A stretch of 64,000 nucleotides of DNA from Zhihengliuella flava (GCF_015751895.1 NZ_JADOTZ010000001.1:1-64000); one strand, 5' to 3'. Numbered from the stretch's first letter, positions 15,425 through 22,773 are shown. Notes: generated from the sequence alone by a model not told the origin. Numbers and translations are program-made.

Positions 15425-15886
15425 TCAGAAGGGTGGGGTGGCGTTGGGGTCGTGGTTTGTCGGCAGGTGGGGTGGTTTGAGGAAGCCGGGGAAGCGGGCG
15501 CCGCATTTGTGGGTGGGTAGGACGAGGTGTTTGTCGCTGGGTGGGGTGGTCATGCGTAGGTGGTCGCGGTAGTGGAGGTGCCAGCGGTTGTTGCCTTCGT
15601 GGGTGGCGTGGATGGTGGGGCGGTTGGTGAGGGTGCAGGCGTATTCGTCGGTGGGTGTGAGTGGGGTGGGGTCGGCGGTGATGGTTTGTGCGAGTTGGTC
15701 GGCGTTGAGGCCGGTGAGGGTGATGGCGCCGCATTGTGGGCAGCGGCTGAATTTGGCGGTGCGGAAGCCTCCGGTTTTGGTTTCGAGGGCGGCGCGGAGC
15801 CATTCGGGGAGTGGTTCTTTGGTGGCGGGTTTTTTCGTGGGTTGGGTGGTGTTGGGGGTGGTGAAGAGGGCGGGTTGGTTGGTCAT
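15425..15886 (-). CDS. Zinc-ribbon-like phage protein, unknown function
   Basis: A 153-residue protein from MTNQPALFTTPNTTQPTKKP. The N-terminus is Thr/Pro-rich. CPQCGAITL near residue 50 and a C-terminal CGARFPGFL suggest a zinc ribbon. The text WHLHYRDHLRM and PTHKCGARFP recur in actinophage proteins next to RusA genes, without known function. It may help the resolvase or bind DNA. The gene begins just downstream of the palindromic element at 15.9-16.1 kb, so that element could also act as its leader. The ATG used is the one nearest the element; an upstream extension would run through it. Confidence 0.62.
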   Translation of the reverse strand: MTNQPALFTTPNTTQPTKKPATKEPLPEWLRAALETKTGGFRTAKFSRCPQCGAITLTGLNADQLAQTITADPTPLTPTDEYACTLTNRPTIHATHEGNNRWHLHYRDHLRMTTPPSDKHLVLPTHKCGARFPGFLKPPHLPTNHDPNATPPF

Positions 15887-15898
15887 GGTTTGTGGGTT

Positions 15899-16130
15899 AG
15901 GGGCACAAGGGGCACGTGTTTTGTTTGTTGTTCTTGCGCGGGTGTGTGTGCGGGTGGTATCGCGCGCGGGTGCGCACCTGCGCAAGGGTGTTTAACAGAT
16001 GTTGTGCCCCTTGTGTCCCTGCTTGACCTCTCCCGTTTCTGTTTGCGTCTGGGAGCGTCTGCCTGATGTTGTGCCCCTGATCTGCCTGCATCTGGGAGCG
16101 TCTGCCCGATGTTGTGTCCCTGTGTGCCCC
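15899..16130. repeat. Palindromic iteron element A (GGGRCACA repeats, GC hairpin)
   Basis: Non-coding, 260 bp gap. It has AGGGGCACAAGGGGCAC (two 8-mers 9 bp apart) at 15899-15915, a GC-rich imperfect hairpin with CTTGCGC (15933) and GCGCAAG ends (15980-15986), then the inverted pair TGTGCCCC (16003-16010) and TGTGTCCC (16012-16019). Further TGTGYCCC units follow at 16070, 16113 and 16123. Inside the last part is a 43-bp-period direct repeat (TCTGGGAGCG at 16048 and 16091, GATGTTGTGYCCC at 16065 and 16108; a third copy of the latter is at 15998). A related element lies at 29961-30076. Candidate replication origin or regulatory iterons. Confidence 0.75.
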
Positions 16131-16147
16131 TGCGTGTTGGTGGTGGC

Positions 16148-16354
16148 TCATGTGACTGGTCCGTCTGGTTCGTGGTGTTCGCGGCCGTCGAGGCTGTAGT
16201 GCACCAGGACGCCTTCTTTGAGGATGGGGCCGCAGGCGCATTCGAATCCGAACTCGTGGGGGACGACGTCGTTGATGGGGATGACTTCGGGGTGTGGGTA
16301 CTCGCCGTTGGGGTGGTAGCACGCCCAGGCGGCGCCGTCGGATGGAGTGGTCAT
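16148..16354 (-). CDS. Small phage protein, unknown function
   Basis: A 68-residue protein from MTTPSDGAAWACYHPNGEYP, starting with an ATGA overlap with the upstream gene. It contains ECACGPILKEGVLVHYSLDG and ends REHHEPDGPVT. The CxC and the HYSLDGREHH segment resemble small actinophage proteins that carry a conserved H(Y/R)S(x)DGRE motif and a zinc-like pair of cysteines. No family can be named. It is the last gene of the small-gene chain and is followed by element A. Confidence 0.6.
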   Translation of the reverse strand: MTTPSDGAAWACYHPNGEYPHPEVIPINDVVPHEFGFECACGPILKEGVLVHYSLDGREHHEPDGPVT

Positions 16355-16554
16355 ATCCGGCAGTCGAGCTCGTCGCTGATCGCGCTGACGGTCGGGCAGG
16401 GGTAGGGCTCTTCGTCGATAACGCACCAGTCGTCGTTCGGGTCGACGCCGGCCGGCTTGTGCAGCTCCAGCACGGCCCGGATGGCGTTGGCCATCTTTTC
16501 CCCGGCGTCGACGTCGTCGTAGGTGTTCAGCCAGTCGCGGATGACCTTACTCAT
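16351..16554 (-). CDS. Small phage protein, unknown function
   Basis: A 67-residue protein starting MSKVIRDWLNTYDDVDAGEK. The N-terminal half is a helix with IRAVLELHKPAGVDPNDDW; the C-terminal part has CVIDEEPYPCPTVSAISDEL. Similar short proteins with VLxLH.....CxxCxxxYPCxTxxAI are very common in actinophages and are not characterised. Here the expected first CxxC-like pair is reduced to one cysteine. It overlaps both neighbours by 4-8 nt, which argues for translational coupling. Confidence 0.65.
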   Translation of the reverse strand: MSKVIRDWLNTYDDVDAGEKMANAIRAVLELHKPAGVDPNDDWCVIDEEPYPCPTVSAISDELDCRI

Positions 16555-16807
16555 CGCTGTGCACCTCCAAGTTGATGTAGACGCCGCACTCCCGGAGGCG
16601 CTGTTCTGCGACGGGGAAGTTCTCGCGTCGCAGGGCGTCGATTGCTTGGTCTACGCGCCCGTGGCCTTCGTCGGAGGTCATGTCGCTTCGGAGCGGACCA
16701 TCGACGTAGGGGATCATTTCGGTCAGTGTCGGGACGGAGAATTCGAAGGGGGCGCCGTTCTCGTCGCGGTTGTCGAGGTCTCGGAGCCGGTATAGTTCAG
16801 TGCTCAT
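16547..16807 (-). CDS. Small acidic phage protein, unknown function
   Basis: An 86-residue protein from MSTELYRLRDLDNRDENGAP. It is acidic and probably alpha/beta. The central part reads MIPYVDGPLRSDMTSDEGHG and then RVDQAIDALRRENFPVAEQRL. The start overlaps the upstream stop by 11 nt and the end overlaps the next gene by 8 nt. A longer upstream open frame with arginine-rich composition is rejected as non-coding. No family recognised. Confidence 0.58.
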   Translation of the reverse strand: MSTELYRLRDLDNRDENGAPFEFSVPTLTEMIPYVDGPLRSDMTSDEGHGRVDQAIDALRRENFPVAEQRLRECGVYINLEVHSDE

Positions 16808-17270
16808 CGCGCACCTCCAGCTTTTCGGTGATCGTGCGGCGGATGCGGCGCGCGGCGTCGTCGTGGACTTGTGCGGCTTTCTCCATGGCTGCCGGGGCAT
16901 CCGCGCCGGGGTAGAGCCGCGCTTTCTCGGCTTTGGTCTCGTGCCACTCAGCGAGGTCGAGCATGGCCCGGAGCGCGGCGGTCATGCGCGGCACGTCGGC
17001 GCGTGAGTGGGCGATGAACTCGGCGTTGCGCCGCATCTGGTCGTCTTGGGCGTCTTCGCCTTCGTCCCACGACTCGACCTCGTACTCAAGGATTCGGTCA
17101 TCTACGCGCCAAGAGCTGGCACTCCTGCCTACACCGTTCTTCCACTCAGTGCGGGCGGTCCCAGCATTGACCTGAATATCCCCTTCGCAGTCCTCGCAGT
17201 CCCACGGCCCGTCGGTTGCGGCGTCGGCGCGTGCCTCGACCTCGGTCAGGTAGTCGTGGGCGTCATTCAT
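16797..17270 (-). CDS. Phage protein of the small early accessory group, unknown function
   Basis: A 157-residue protein from MNDAHDYLTEVEARADAATD. The N-terminal EARADAATDGPWDCEDCEGD and the middle RRNAEFIAHSRADVPRMTAAL are patterns repeatedly found in proteins from phages of many hosts, where the (D/N)AEFIAxSRxDVPxLLxxL segment is the hallmark of a widely spread uncharacterised family. The C-terminus is a long charged helix (KAEKARLYPGADAPAAMEKA). It overlaps its neighbours by 11 and 8 nt. Function unknown; a role in host takeover or DNA metabolism is only a guess. Confidence 0.66.
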   Translation of the reverse strand: MNDAHDYLTEVEARADAATDGPWDCEDCEGDIQVNAGTARTEWKNGVGRSASSWRVDDRILEYEVESWDEGEDAQDDQMRRNAEFIAHSRADVPRMTAALRAMLDLAEWHETKAEKARLYPGADAPAAMEKAAQVHDDAARRIRRTITEKLEVRDEH

Positions 17271-17907
17271 GGTCGGCCTCCAGCTTGTCGGCGCGCTCTC
17301 GGAGCACGCGGGCCATAGTGTCCATGCGCTGCGCAATGAGCTGAGCACCGGGGAGTGGGACGGCACCCGCATCCTGCCGCCATTGCTCGGCGGCTTCGGA
17401 TTCGATCACCTTCGCCGCTTCCCGCAAGGCGTCGGCCTTGACCTTGGCAAGCCAGTGGTCGAACATTTCGCGGGCCTCGCCTATGCTCGGCGCGTCCAGG
17501 TTTGCCAGCGCCCATACCTCCGGGTTGGCCTCATTCGCAGCCCACCCCTCGCGCACATCGTCTGTAGTCAGCGCGTACTTCTCAGGCATCGTCGGCTCCC
17601 AGGTGCTGGACGGTCGCGGGGAGGGGGCGGGGTATGGGGTGGTTGTGTCGGGTAGTGCTTGCTCGGTTTGTTGGGCGTGGAGCTTTTCGACGCCGGCCCA
17701 GAGTTCGTCGCCGTGGGTGGTGGGTGGTGTCCAGCCGGCTGCGGTCATGGCGGGGACGGCGTCGTTGAGGAATGCGAGGACGATTTTCTGGAGCCCGTGT
17801 TTGGTGGCGTCGGGGATGACGTCCCAGGGCACGCTTGCTTTGCCGGTGTCGTACGGTCGGCGGGCGATTGTTTCGACGAGTTCGGGAGTGATGTGTCGGT
17901 GGGTCAT
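17263..17907 (-). CDS. Phage protein of unknown function, two-part
   Basis: A 214-residue protein starting MTHRHITPELVETIARRPYD with GGAGAAAACC before the start. The first 70 residues are helical with VPAMTAAGWTPPTT; a proline/threonine linker (TTTPYPAPSPRPSS) follows. The C-terminal half, starting MPEKYALTTDDVREGWA, holds the FDHWLAKVKADALREAAKVI pattern seen in many actinophage early proteins (xxWLAxHDAxVRAxALxEAA). The two halves are separate genes in some phages, so this may be a fusion, or translation may also start at the internal ATG at 17589. It overlaps both neighbours. Confidence 0.62.
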   Translation of the reverse strand: MTHRHITPELVETIARRPYDTGKASVPWDVIPDATKHGLQKIVLAFLNDAVPAMTAAGWTPPTTHGDELWAGVEKLHAQQTEQALPDTTTPYPAPSPRPSSTWEPTMPEKYALTTDDVREGWAANEANPEVWALANLDAPSIGEAREMFDHWLAKVKADALREAAKVIESEAAEQWRQDAGAVPLPGAQLIAQRMDTMARVLRERADKLEADHE

Positions 17908-18149
17908 GGTTTTCTCCGGAGGTCGGCGGTTTCGATGAGGTCTGCTATCCAGCGGGGCAGGTGGCGGAGTTGGTAGAGCAGGAAGAGCAGGAAGAGCGGC
18001 CAGAAGGGCGCGAGGAGGATGGCTCTGGCGCCTCCTGTGCGTGTGTCGTCGTAGACCTCGCTGAGCCAGTAGAAGAGGAATCCTCCGAGCAGTATGTAAG
18101 TGGCGACAACGCCGTAGACGATGAGCGCGACGATGATCCATTCAGGCAC
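17904..18149 (-). CDS. Small two-helix membrane protein
   Basis: An 81-residue protein starting with GTG (PEWIIVALIVYGVVATYILL) after a GGAGGAG ribosome site. Two membrane-spanning segments are plain: residues of about 3-28 and 43-60 (LLAPFWPLFLLFLLYQL). The rest is a short charged linker YDDTRTGG and a C-terminal amphipathic tail. It lies in the middle of the early small-gene chain. Early phage membrane proteins of this size can alter the host membrane or exclude other phages, but nothing in the sequence assigns a job. The longer frame upstream of the GTG is arginine/histidine-rich and rejected. Confidence 0.66.
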   Translation of the reverse strand: MPEWIIVALIVYGVVATYILLGGFLFYWLSEVYDDTRTGGARAILLAPFWPLFLLFLLYQLRHLPRWIADLIETADLRRKP

Positions 18150-18441
18150 GGTGCTCCTCCTTGCGGGGGTCGGGTTGGTTGTTGAGGAGTCGGTGGGCGA
18201 TGAGGAGGCCGGTGGCTGCGGTGCGGAGGAGGTCGTGGATTTCGAGCAGCTGCTCGGTGTGGCCGTTGGTGCGGGTGGCGTGGATGATTTGTTGTTCGGA
18301 TTCTTTGACGGTGAGGAGGGTGGCTTCGAGGCATCCGGTGACGGCGGCTTCGAGCTCGCGGCCGGGTGGTAGCCGTGCCGGCTTAGGTGTTGTGCGGGCG
18401 GGGTGGCCTTGTTTGGGTTTGCGGTGGCGGTTGTTAGGCAT
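18142..18441 (-). CDS. Small helical phage protein, unknown function
   Basis: A 99-residue protein starting MPNNRHRKPKQGHPARTTPK. The basic N-terminus (about 30 residues) is followed by a long helical part with LEAAVTGCLEATLLTVKESE and LEIHDLLRTAATGLLIAHRL. It overlaps both neighbours by 8 nt. A basic tail plus amphipathic helices suggest nucleic-acid or protein binding. No family recognised. Confidence 0.58.
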   Translation of the reverse strand: MPNNRHRKPKQGHPARTTPKPARLPPGRELEAAVTGCLEATLLTVKESEQQIIHATRTNGHTEQLLEIHDLLRTAATGLLIAHRLLNNQPDPRKEEHRA

Positions 18442-18667
18442 GGTTGCCGGTCCTGTGGTCGTGTCCGGTGATGTTGATTTGGGTTTGTGGGTAGAGGTTG
18501 ATGGGTGAGTAGGTGCGGTCTTCGACGATGAGGACGGTGGTGGAGCGGCCGTGGAGGATTTCTTCGATGACTTGGTTGCGGGCTTCGCGGGCGGTGATGT
18601 CGTCGGTGCAGGTGATGGTGCGGCCGATGTCGCGTCCGGTGAGGTCTCGGGCTTGACGGGTGATCAC
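18434..18667 (-). CDS. Small phage protein, unknown function
   Basis: A 77-residue protein starting with GTG (ITRQARDLTGRDIGRTITCT), with GTGA overlap to the upstream stop. It has a beta-rich pattern: DIGRTITCTDDI, then STTVLIVEDRTYSPINLY, then QTQINITG. It resembles small OB/SH3-like proteins but is not assignable. The longer frame upstream reads through another gene in a different frame and is rejected. Confidence 0.58.
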   Translation of the reverse strand: MITRQARDLTGRDIGRTITCTDDITAREARNQVIEEILHGRSTTVLIVEDRTYSPINLYPQTQINITGHDHRTGNHA

Positions 18668-19209
18668 TGCTGTTCGCCACCCTTCAGCGATTGGAAGGCT
18701 TCGCGAGCGGAGTGCCATTCGGATGCGAGGATTTCCGTCCACCCGAATTCGGCCGCGCTGGCCTGCTCCTTGTCGGTCATTGGGTCGAGGCCGAAATTGA
18801 TGTGTGAGTAGACGACTTCGTTGTGGAGGAAGATCTGACCGGTTCCCATGTAGCCGTCGCCCATGAATACGTTTCCGCGGCCTGGGATTTCCTTGGCCTT
18901 GTACTGGATTGCGGCCATTCGCTCGGCGATGGGGTTGTTCTTGAAGGGCTTCAGGACGCCACGGGTGGGCTTCTTCCACTGTCCGGGGAGAGCGTGACCC
19001 TCTGCTGCTTGGGTGCTGATCCCGGTCATTCGGCAATCGGCGAAGTACCAGCCGTGGTAGTAGCCGGCTGACGGGTCGCTGACGAGCTCCTCGCACAGCT
19101 GTCGGGCTTTATCGAGGAAAGTTTTGTGCCGGTGGTAGGTCTCTTCCACTGCTTCGACGACGTCGGGGTGGGCGGATTTGGCGTAGGCGGGGAACGGCTG
19201 GTTAGTCAT
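18664..19209 (-). CDS. Phage protein of unknown function
   Basis: A 181-residue protein starting MTNQPFPAYAKSAHPDVVEA. It is alpha/beta with several aromatic and Gly-rich segments: SAGYYHGWYFADCRMTGIST, GNVFMGDGYMGTGQIFLHN, VVYSHINFGLDPM. No catalytic motif is evident. It is the first gene downstream (minus strand) of the primase/helicase gene, 22 bp after its stop, and overlaps the next small gene by 4 nt. A role in phage DNA metabolism is suggested only by position. Confidence 0.6.
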   Translation of the reverse strand: MTNQPFPAYAKSAHPDVVEAVEETYHRHKTFLDKARQLCEELVSDPSAGYYHGWYFADCRMTGISTQAAEGHALPGQWKKPTRGVLKPFKNNPIAERMAAIQYKAKEIPGRGNVFMGDGYMGTGQIFLHNEVVYSHINFGLDPMTDKEQASAAEFGWTEILASEWHSAREAFQSLKGGEQQ

Positions 19210-19231
19210 GACGGGGTCCTTTCGGGTGGGT

Positions 19232-21781
19232 TTAGACGAGTGTTTGTTGGGGTTCGGTGCGGGCGTCGGGGTCGTCTTCGAGGGAGCGGAGTCCGACGTG
19301 CCCGTAGTAGCGTTGCCCGTTGATTTTTGGGGCGTTGCGGCCGACTTGGACGCCGTGGTGGGCGAGTTTGGTGGTGAACGCGCGGCCTTCGACGGCGTGC
19401 TCGCCGTTGCCCTGACACCAGGCTTGGTAGGCCTTGAGGAGGGCGGTGGTGCGGGTTTTCAGGTGGGGGTTGTCGGTGATGCATTCTTCGTCGAGGAACC
19501 GGCCGACGGTGTCGACGTCTTCGGCGTAGTTCTGGGTGGCTTCTTTGACTTGTGCGGGCTCGTTGAGGCCGTCGCGGTGGTATTCGGCGGCGCCTTGGGC
19601 GGCCCAGGCGAGGACTGCTGGCCCGTAGGTGGTGGAGAGGATCGTTTGGAGGTCCTCGACGCGGTCTTCGTCGTCGACCTTGTGGGTGAACGGGATGAGG
19701 CGTAGGCGCCGCCAGAAGCTGTCCCCGCCGGACTCAACGGAGGGCTGGTGGTTGCCCATGATCCAGAGGTGGTGGGACGGCTTGAACGTGAAGAAGTCTT
19801 GGCGCATGCGTCGGGCTTTGATGGTGTCGCCGCCGGTGAGCTGCTTGACTTTTGCTTCGTCCCAGCGGTCGCCTTCGTTGAGCTCTGACGAGACGACGAA
19901 GCGCATGCCTTTGAGGTCGGCGACGTCGGTGGGGACGGATGCTTGGAACCTGTTGGCCATGAGGAATCCGGCGGGGACGACGTCGGCGTAGTCGCCGAGG
20001 ATCGCGACGAGGGTCTCGAGGAAGACGCCTTTGCCGTTGCCGCCGTGCCCGTACGCGAACGGGAGGAGGTGCTCGCGGACTTCGCCGACCATGCTGTACC
20101 CGACGAGGCGCTGCATGTAGGAGATCAGCTCCGGGTTGCTGGGGAACGTGGTGGTGAGGAAGGTGTCCCACACGCTGGTGTCGGCGTCCGGGTCGGGTGT
20201 GGTGGCGGTCATTTTGGTGTGGAGGTGTTCGGGGTTGGCGGGGCCGAGATGCCCGGTGGTGAGGTCGAGGATCCCGCCGGGGGTGTTGAGTTCCCATGGC
20301 CGGTTGTCGAGGTCGTCGATGCTGACGGTGATGGTCGGGTCGGTGTGGGCGAGGGTGAGCATGTTGGTGATGCCGACGGCGGACTGGGAGTACTTCTTGT
20401 GCTTGATGTCGTCCTTGTCGGTGTCCGGCATTTGCCGGGCGATGTGTTTGGCGAATTCGCGGACTCGGCCGCCGCCGCGGGGTTCGGTGATCCAACGGTG
20501 TCCGTCCCACGTAAGCCAGCGGCCCCATTCGATGGCGTACCGGATGCGGTGCCCGTAGACCTGTACGAGTCGTTGGGCGTTGGCGTCGTCGGAGTGCAGC
20601 AGTGACTTGTCTTCGCCGGCGCGCGCCTGGTCGAGGCTGACGACGGGTGCGAGGGCCGGCCCGTCGGTCCCGGTGCCTTTTGCCGTGTCTGTGCTCGTGG
20701 GTGCGGTCGGCGTGGTTGGGGTGCTGGCCTGGTCGGGGGTGAAGGGGCTGATGCCTTCGACGACGGTGACGCCGGGCGGGGTGGTGGCGAGTCGTTTGGG
20801 TTCGCCGAAGTTGCGGCCGCCGAAATGTTTGCCGTCGGCGAGCGCTCGGGCGCATTTTTGGTGGTCTCCGCCGTGGTGGATGAGGGCGAGGGCCCCGAAC
20901 TTGGTGTAAGGGGTTTCGGGTTCGAAGTCGGTGCTGGTGGTGAACACGAAGAGGCGGTCGCGGTCGTCGGCGTGGCCGGTGGTCGCGGAGAATCCGGGGT
21001 CGGTTTTGCCGGGGCGCCGCCAGTAGCGGGTGTTGCCGCGGGTGAAGACGTGTTCCCATCCTTCGGGGGTGAGGATGTCTGACCAGTCGATTTTGGTTTC
21101 GAAGTCGTCGCCGGGGCGGAGCCCGTCTTCGGGCTTCCAAGCGGGTGTGTTGGTGGGTTGGGTTGGGGTGGCTGGTTCGTGTTGGTTGAGTGATTGGAAG
21201 AGCGCTTCGACGGCTTCGCGCTCACTGCTGGTGAGGGTGGGTGCGTTGGTGGGGCCGCCGAGGGCGCGGACCCATGGGCGGCCGGTGGGGTGGACGTTCC
21301 CGGCTGAGGGGGCGAGGACGACGAAGCCGCCTTCGCCGCGGGATTCGGCGAGGACTACGCCTTGTTTGTCTTTGGCGTATTTGGTGTTGGGTGGGACGTC
21401 GTGGTCGAGGTAGACGAGCCAGTGGAGTCCGCCGGAGGGGCTGATTTCGAGCCACCCGTTGTTGATGAGCTGCCAGAGGTCGCCGAGTCCGGAGGCGTGG
21501 GCTAGGTCGCGGAGTTCGGGGACGTGGTGGGCTGCGCGGCCTTCGATTTCGAAGAGGTGGAGGCGGTTGGAGACGTTCCCGGTGATGACGCCGACGCCGG
21601 CGGCGGGTTGCTGTTGCCACCAGATGTCGATCTGGGTGCGGGTGGCCGGGGCGGACGTGTATTGCTTCCAGGCGACGGCTGGCCTTTTGGTTCCGTCGGT
21701 GGCGACGGGGACGACGGACAACCCTGCGGCGGCGAGCTCGTGTGCCGTCTCAAGCGCTGATGCTGCTGCTGGGGTTGTCAT
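19232..21781 (-). CDS. Replication protein: primase-polymerase (AEP) plus D5-like SF3 helicase
   Basis: An 849-residue protein from MTTPAAASALETAHELAAAG. Residues of about 1-200 form a bifunctional primase-polymerase domain: the motif I acidic pair as LFEIEGR near residue 79, SPSGGLHW near 115, and RGEGGFVVLAPS near 150. A linker with Thr/Pro-rich low complexity follows (to about residue 380). The C-terminal half has the D5_N-like region and an SF3 helicase with Walker A GHGGNGKG (about residue 577), the Walker B/sensor region SSELNEGDRWDEAKVKQLTG, then IMGNHQPS. Such proteins unwind the origin and prime phage DNA. It probably acts on an origin of its own; the palindromic elements at 15.9 and 30.0 kb are candidates. 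Overlaps the upstream gene by 4 nt. Confidence 0.92.
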   Translation of the reverse strand: MTTPAAASALETAHELAAAGLSVVPVATDGTKRPAVAWKQYTSAPATRTQIDIWWQQQPAAGVGVITGNVSNRLHLFEIEGRAAHHVPELRDLAHASGLGDLWQLINNGWLEISPSGGLHWLVYLDHDVPPNTKYAKDKQGVVLAESRGEGGFVVLAPSAGNVHPTGRPWVRALGGPTNAPTLTSSEREAVEALFQSLNQHEPATPTQPTNTPAWKPEDGLRPGDDFETKIDWSDILTPEGWEHVFTRGNTRYWRRPGKTDPGFSATTGHADDRDRLFVFTTSTDFEPETPYTKFGALALIHHGGDHQKCARALADGKHFGGRNFGEPKRLATTPPGVTVVEGISPFTPDQASTPTTPTAPTSTDTAKGTGTDGPALAPVVSLDQARAGEDKSLLHSDDANAQRLVQVYGHRIRYAIEWGRWLTWDGHRWITEPRGGGRVREFAKHIARQMPDTDKDDIKHKKYSQSAVGITNMLTLAHTDPTITVSIDDLDNRPWELNTPGGILDLTTGHLGPANPEHLHTKMTATTPDPDADTSVWDTFLTTTFPSNPELISYMQRLVGYSMVGEVREHLLPFAYGHGGNGKGVFLETLVAILGDYADVVPAGFLMANRFQASVPTDVADLKGMRFVVSSELNEGDRWDEAKVKQLTGGDTIKARRMRQDFFTFKPSHHLWIMGNHQPSVESGGDSFWRRLRLIPFTHKVDDEDRVEDLQTILSTTYGPAVLAWAAQGAAEYHRDGLNEPAQVKEATQNYAEDVDTVGRFLDEECITDNPHLKTRTTALLKAYQAWCQGNGEHAVEGRAFTTKLAHHGVQVGRNAPKINGQRYYGHVGLRSLEDDPDARTEPQQTLV

Positions 21782-21990
21782 GTGTTGGTGCTCTCCTTGA
21801 TGGGGGTGAGGTTGTTGGGGGCGGCGTGCATGGTGGTGTAGATGTTCACTGGTCGTCCGACTTTGTGGATGCGGTAGGAGCCGCCGGGGACTGGGGTGAG
21901 GATTTCCCATACCTGTTTGGTTCGGGTCGGCCGTGGATCGCCTTTGAGGTGGACGCGGTCGCCTGGCGTGAAGGTCGGTTGTCGGCTCAT
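21778..21990 (-). CDS. Small KOW/SH3-like phage protein
   Basis: A 70-residue protein starting MSRQPTFTPGDRVHLKGDPR. The pattern PGDRVHLKGD...VWEI..PVPGGSYRIHK...VNIYTTMHAAPNNLTPI is that of a small SH3/KOW-like barrel, as found in many actinophage early genes. Its ends overlap the neighbours by 4 nt on each side. Function unknown; binding to the replication protein or to RNA/DNA is a possibility. Confidence 0.65.
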   Translation of the reverse strand: MSRQPTFTPGDRVHLKGDPRPTRTKQVWEILTPVPGGSYRIHKVGRPVNIYTTMHAAPNNLTPIKESTNT

Positions 21991-22373
21991 GCTGCGATCC
22001 CTTGGGCGTGGCTGTTAGCCGCGAGCCGCTGGTAAATGTCGACTCGGCCATGACGGGTCAACTGGGTGTACAGGTAACCCGCCTTCTTGAGGCCGAGGCG
22101 TTCTGCGGCGCCGTTAGCGGTTTCGCCGTGGATTGCGAGGAACTCGGCATCTTCAATGAGTGCGGCGACCTTGTAGTCGCGGTGGTTGTTAAACCCGGCC
22201 TGGTAGATCTCGAAGTACAGGTCAGCTTCGGCTTGCACAATCTCCTCGGTGACAGGTTGGCCGCGCTTGACGAGTTTTTGGCGTGCGGACGTGCAGGCCC
22301 GGCAGTTCGGGATTGGCCCGTTGGGACGTGCATTGCGGCCAGTGATTTCGTGGCCTCGTTTGCAGGTGCTCAT
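21987..22373 (-). CDS. Phage protein with N-terminal cysteine motif, possible DNA-binding protein
   Basis: A 128-residue protein from MSTCKRGHEITGRNARPNGP. The N-terminus CKRGHEI...PNCRACTSAR is a CxxGH/CxxC zinc-binding pattern found in small phage and HNH-like or helix-turn-helix proteins. The second half, DAEFLAIHGETANGAAERLG and LKKAGYLYTQLTRHGR, reads as a helix-turn-helix. Together they suggest a zinc-plus-HTH DNA-binding protein. It starts with ATGA overlap to the upstream gene. A longer upstream frame is rejected because it would overlap the upstream gene almost completely. Confidence 0.66.
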   Translation of the reverse strand: MSTCKRGHEITGRNARPNGPIPNCRACTSARQKLVKRGQPVTEEIVQAEADLYFEIYQAGFNNHRDYKVAALIEDAEFLAIHGETANGAAERLGLKKAGYLYTQLTRHGRVDIYQRLAANSHAQGIAA

Positions 22374-22645
22374 CGGTTCACTGGTCCGTTCTTCTTGGTG
22401 AGGCGGGCGCGCCGGGCGGCGAGGAATGCTTCGAGGCCGCGGACGTTGTACTTGTGCTGCTCTTCGGGGTTGGGCCGGTACACGGCACCGGTGTCTTTCT
22501 TCTTGACCGGGTAGTAAACGGTCATGTAGCAGCGGCTGCAGAGCCCGTGCCCGCCGACCCGGCGGAACCCTTCTCGGAGCGGGTGCTTCTGCGGCAGCAT
22601 GGGGATCCCGCATTCTTTGCAGGGACGGTGCTGGTCCTTGGTCAT
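22370..22645 (-). CDS. Small zinc-binding phage protein
   Basis: A 91-residue protein from MTKDQHRPCKECGIPMLPQK with a GAAGGAGC ribosome site. Two cysteine pairs, CKECGIPM and CSRCYMTVYYP, give a four-cysteine zinc ribbon of the sort RPCxxCGxPM.P........G...CxxCY, common in actinophage genes. The C-terminal region is basic. It begins the run leading to the replication protein, after the untranslated gap that holds a terminator. Function unknown, probably nucleic-acid binding. Confidence 0.68.
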   Translation of the reverse strand: MTKDQHRPCKECGIPMLPQKHPLREGFRRVGGHGLCSRCYMTVYYPVKKKDTGAVYRPNPEEQHKYNVRGLEAFLAARRARLTKKNGPVNR

Positions 22646-22681
22646 CGTGTGCTCCTTCAGCGGAGGTCCAACTTGTTTTGT

Positions 22682-22768
22682 GGCCGGTCGCGGATTCGAA
22701 CCGCGCGCCGCCGTCAGGGGCTCGTTGGGGGACAGGGTTCTGACGGTTGTGACTTGCCTATGCCGGCC
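22682..22768 (-). other. tRNA-like sequence (acceptor stem and T arm only)
   Basis: On the minus strand the 87 nt start GGCCGGC and end ACCGGCC, giving six of seven acceptor pairs. Before the 3' strand is a perfect T arm, CGCGG-TTCGAAT-CCGCG. The middle does not fold as D and anticodon arms; instead CCGTCAG pairs with CTGACGG around a 22-nt loop, and no CCA follows. It may be a degraded phage tRNA or a tRNA mimic. It lies in a non-coding gap of 186 bp. Confidence 0.3.
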
Positions 22769-22773
22769 CGGGG

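Noticed and set aside
15899-16130. CRISPR array
   Set aside because: The repeats are 8-43 bp with irregular spacing and include inverted copies; there are no unique spacers of constant length, and the Cas4-like gene elsewhere is a phage nuclease.
19734-21140. 468-codon open frame on the minus strand
   Set aside because: It is another frame within the primase/helicase gene and is made almost only of Arg, Pro and His, as expected from out-of-frame high-GC DNA.
22682-22768. A functional tRNA gene
   Set aside because: The T arm and acceptor are good, but D and anticodon stems cannot be formed and no anticodon can be assigned, so it is listed only as tRNA-like.
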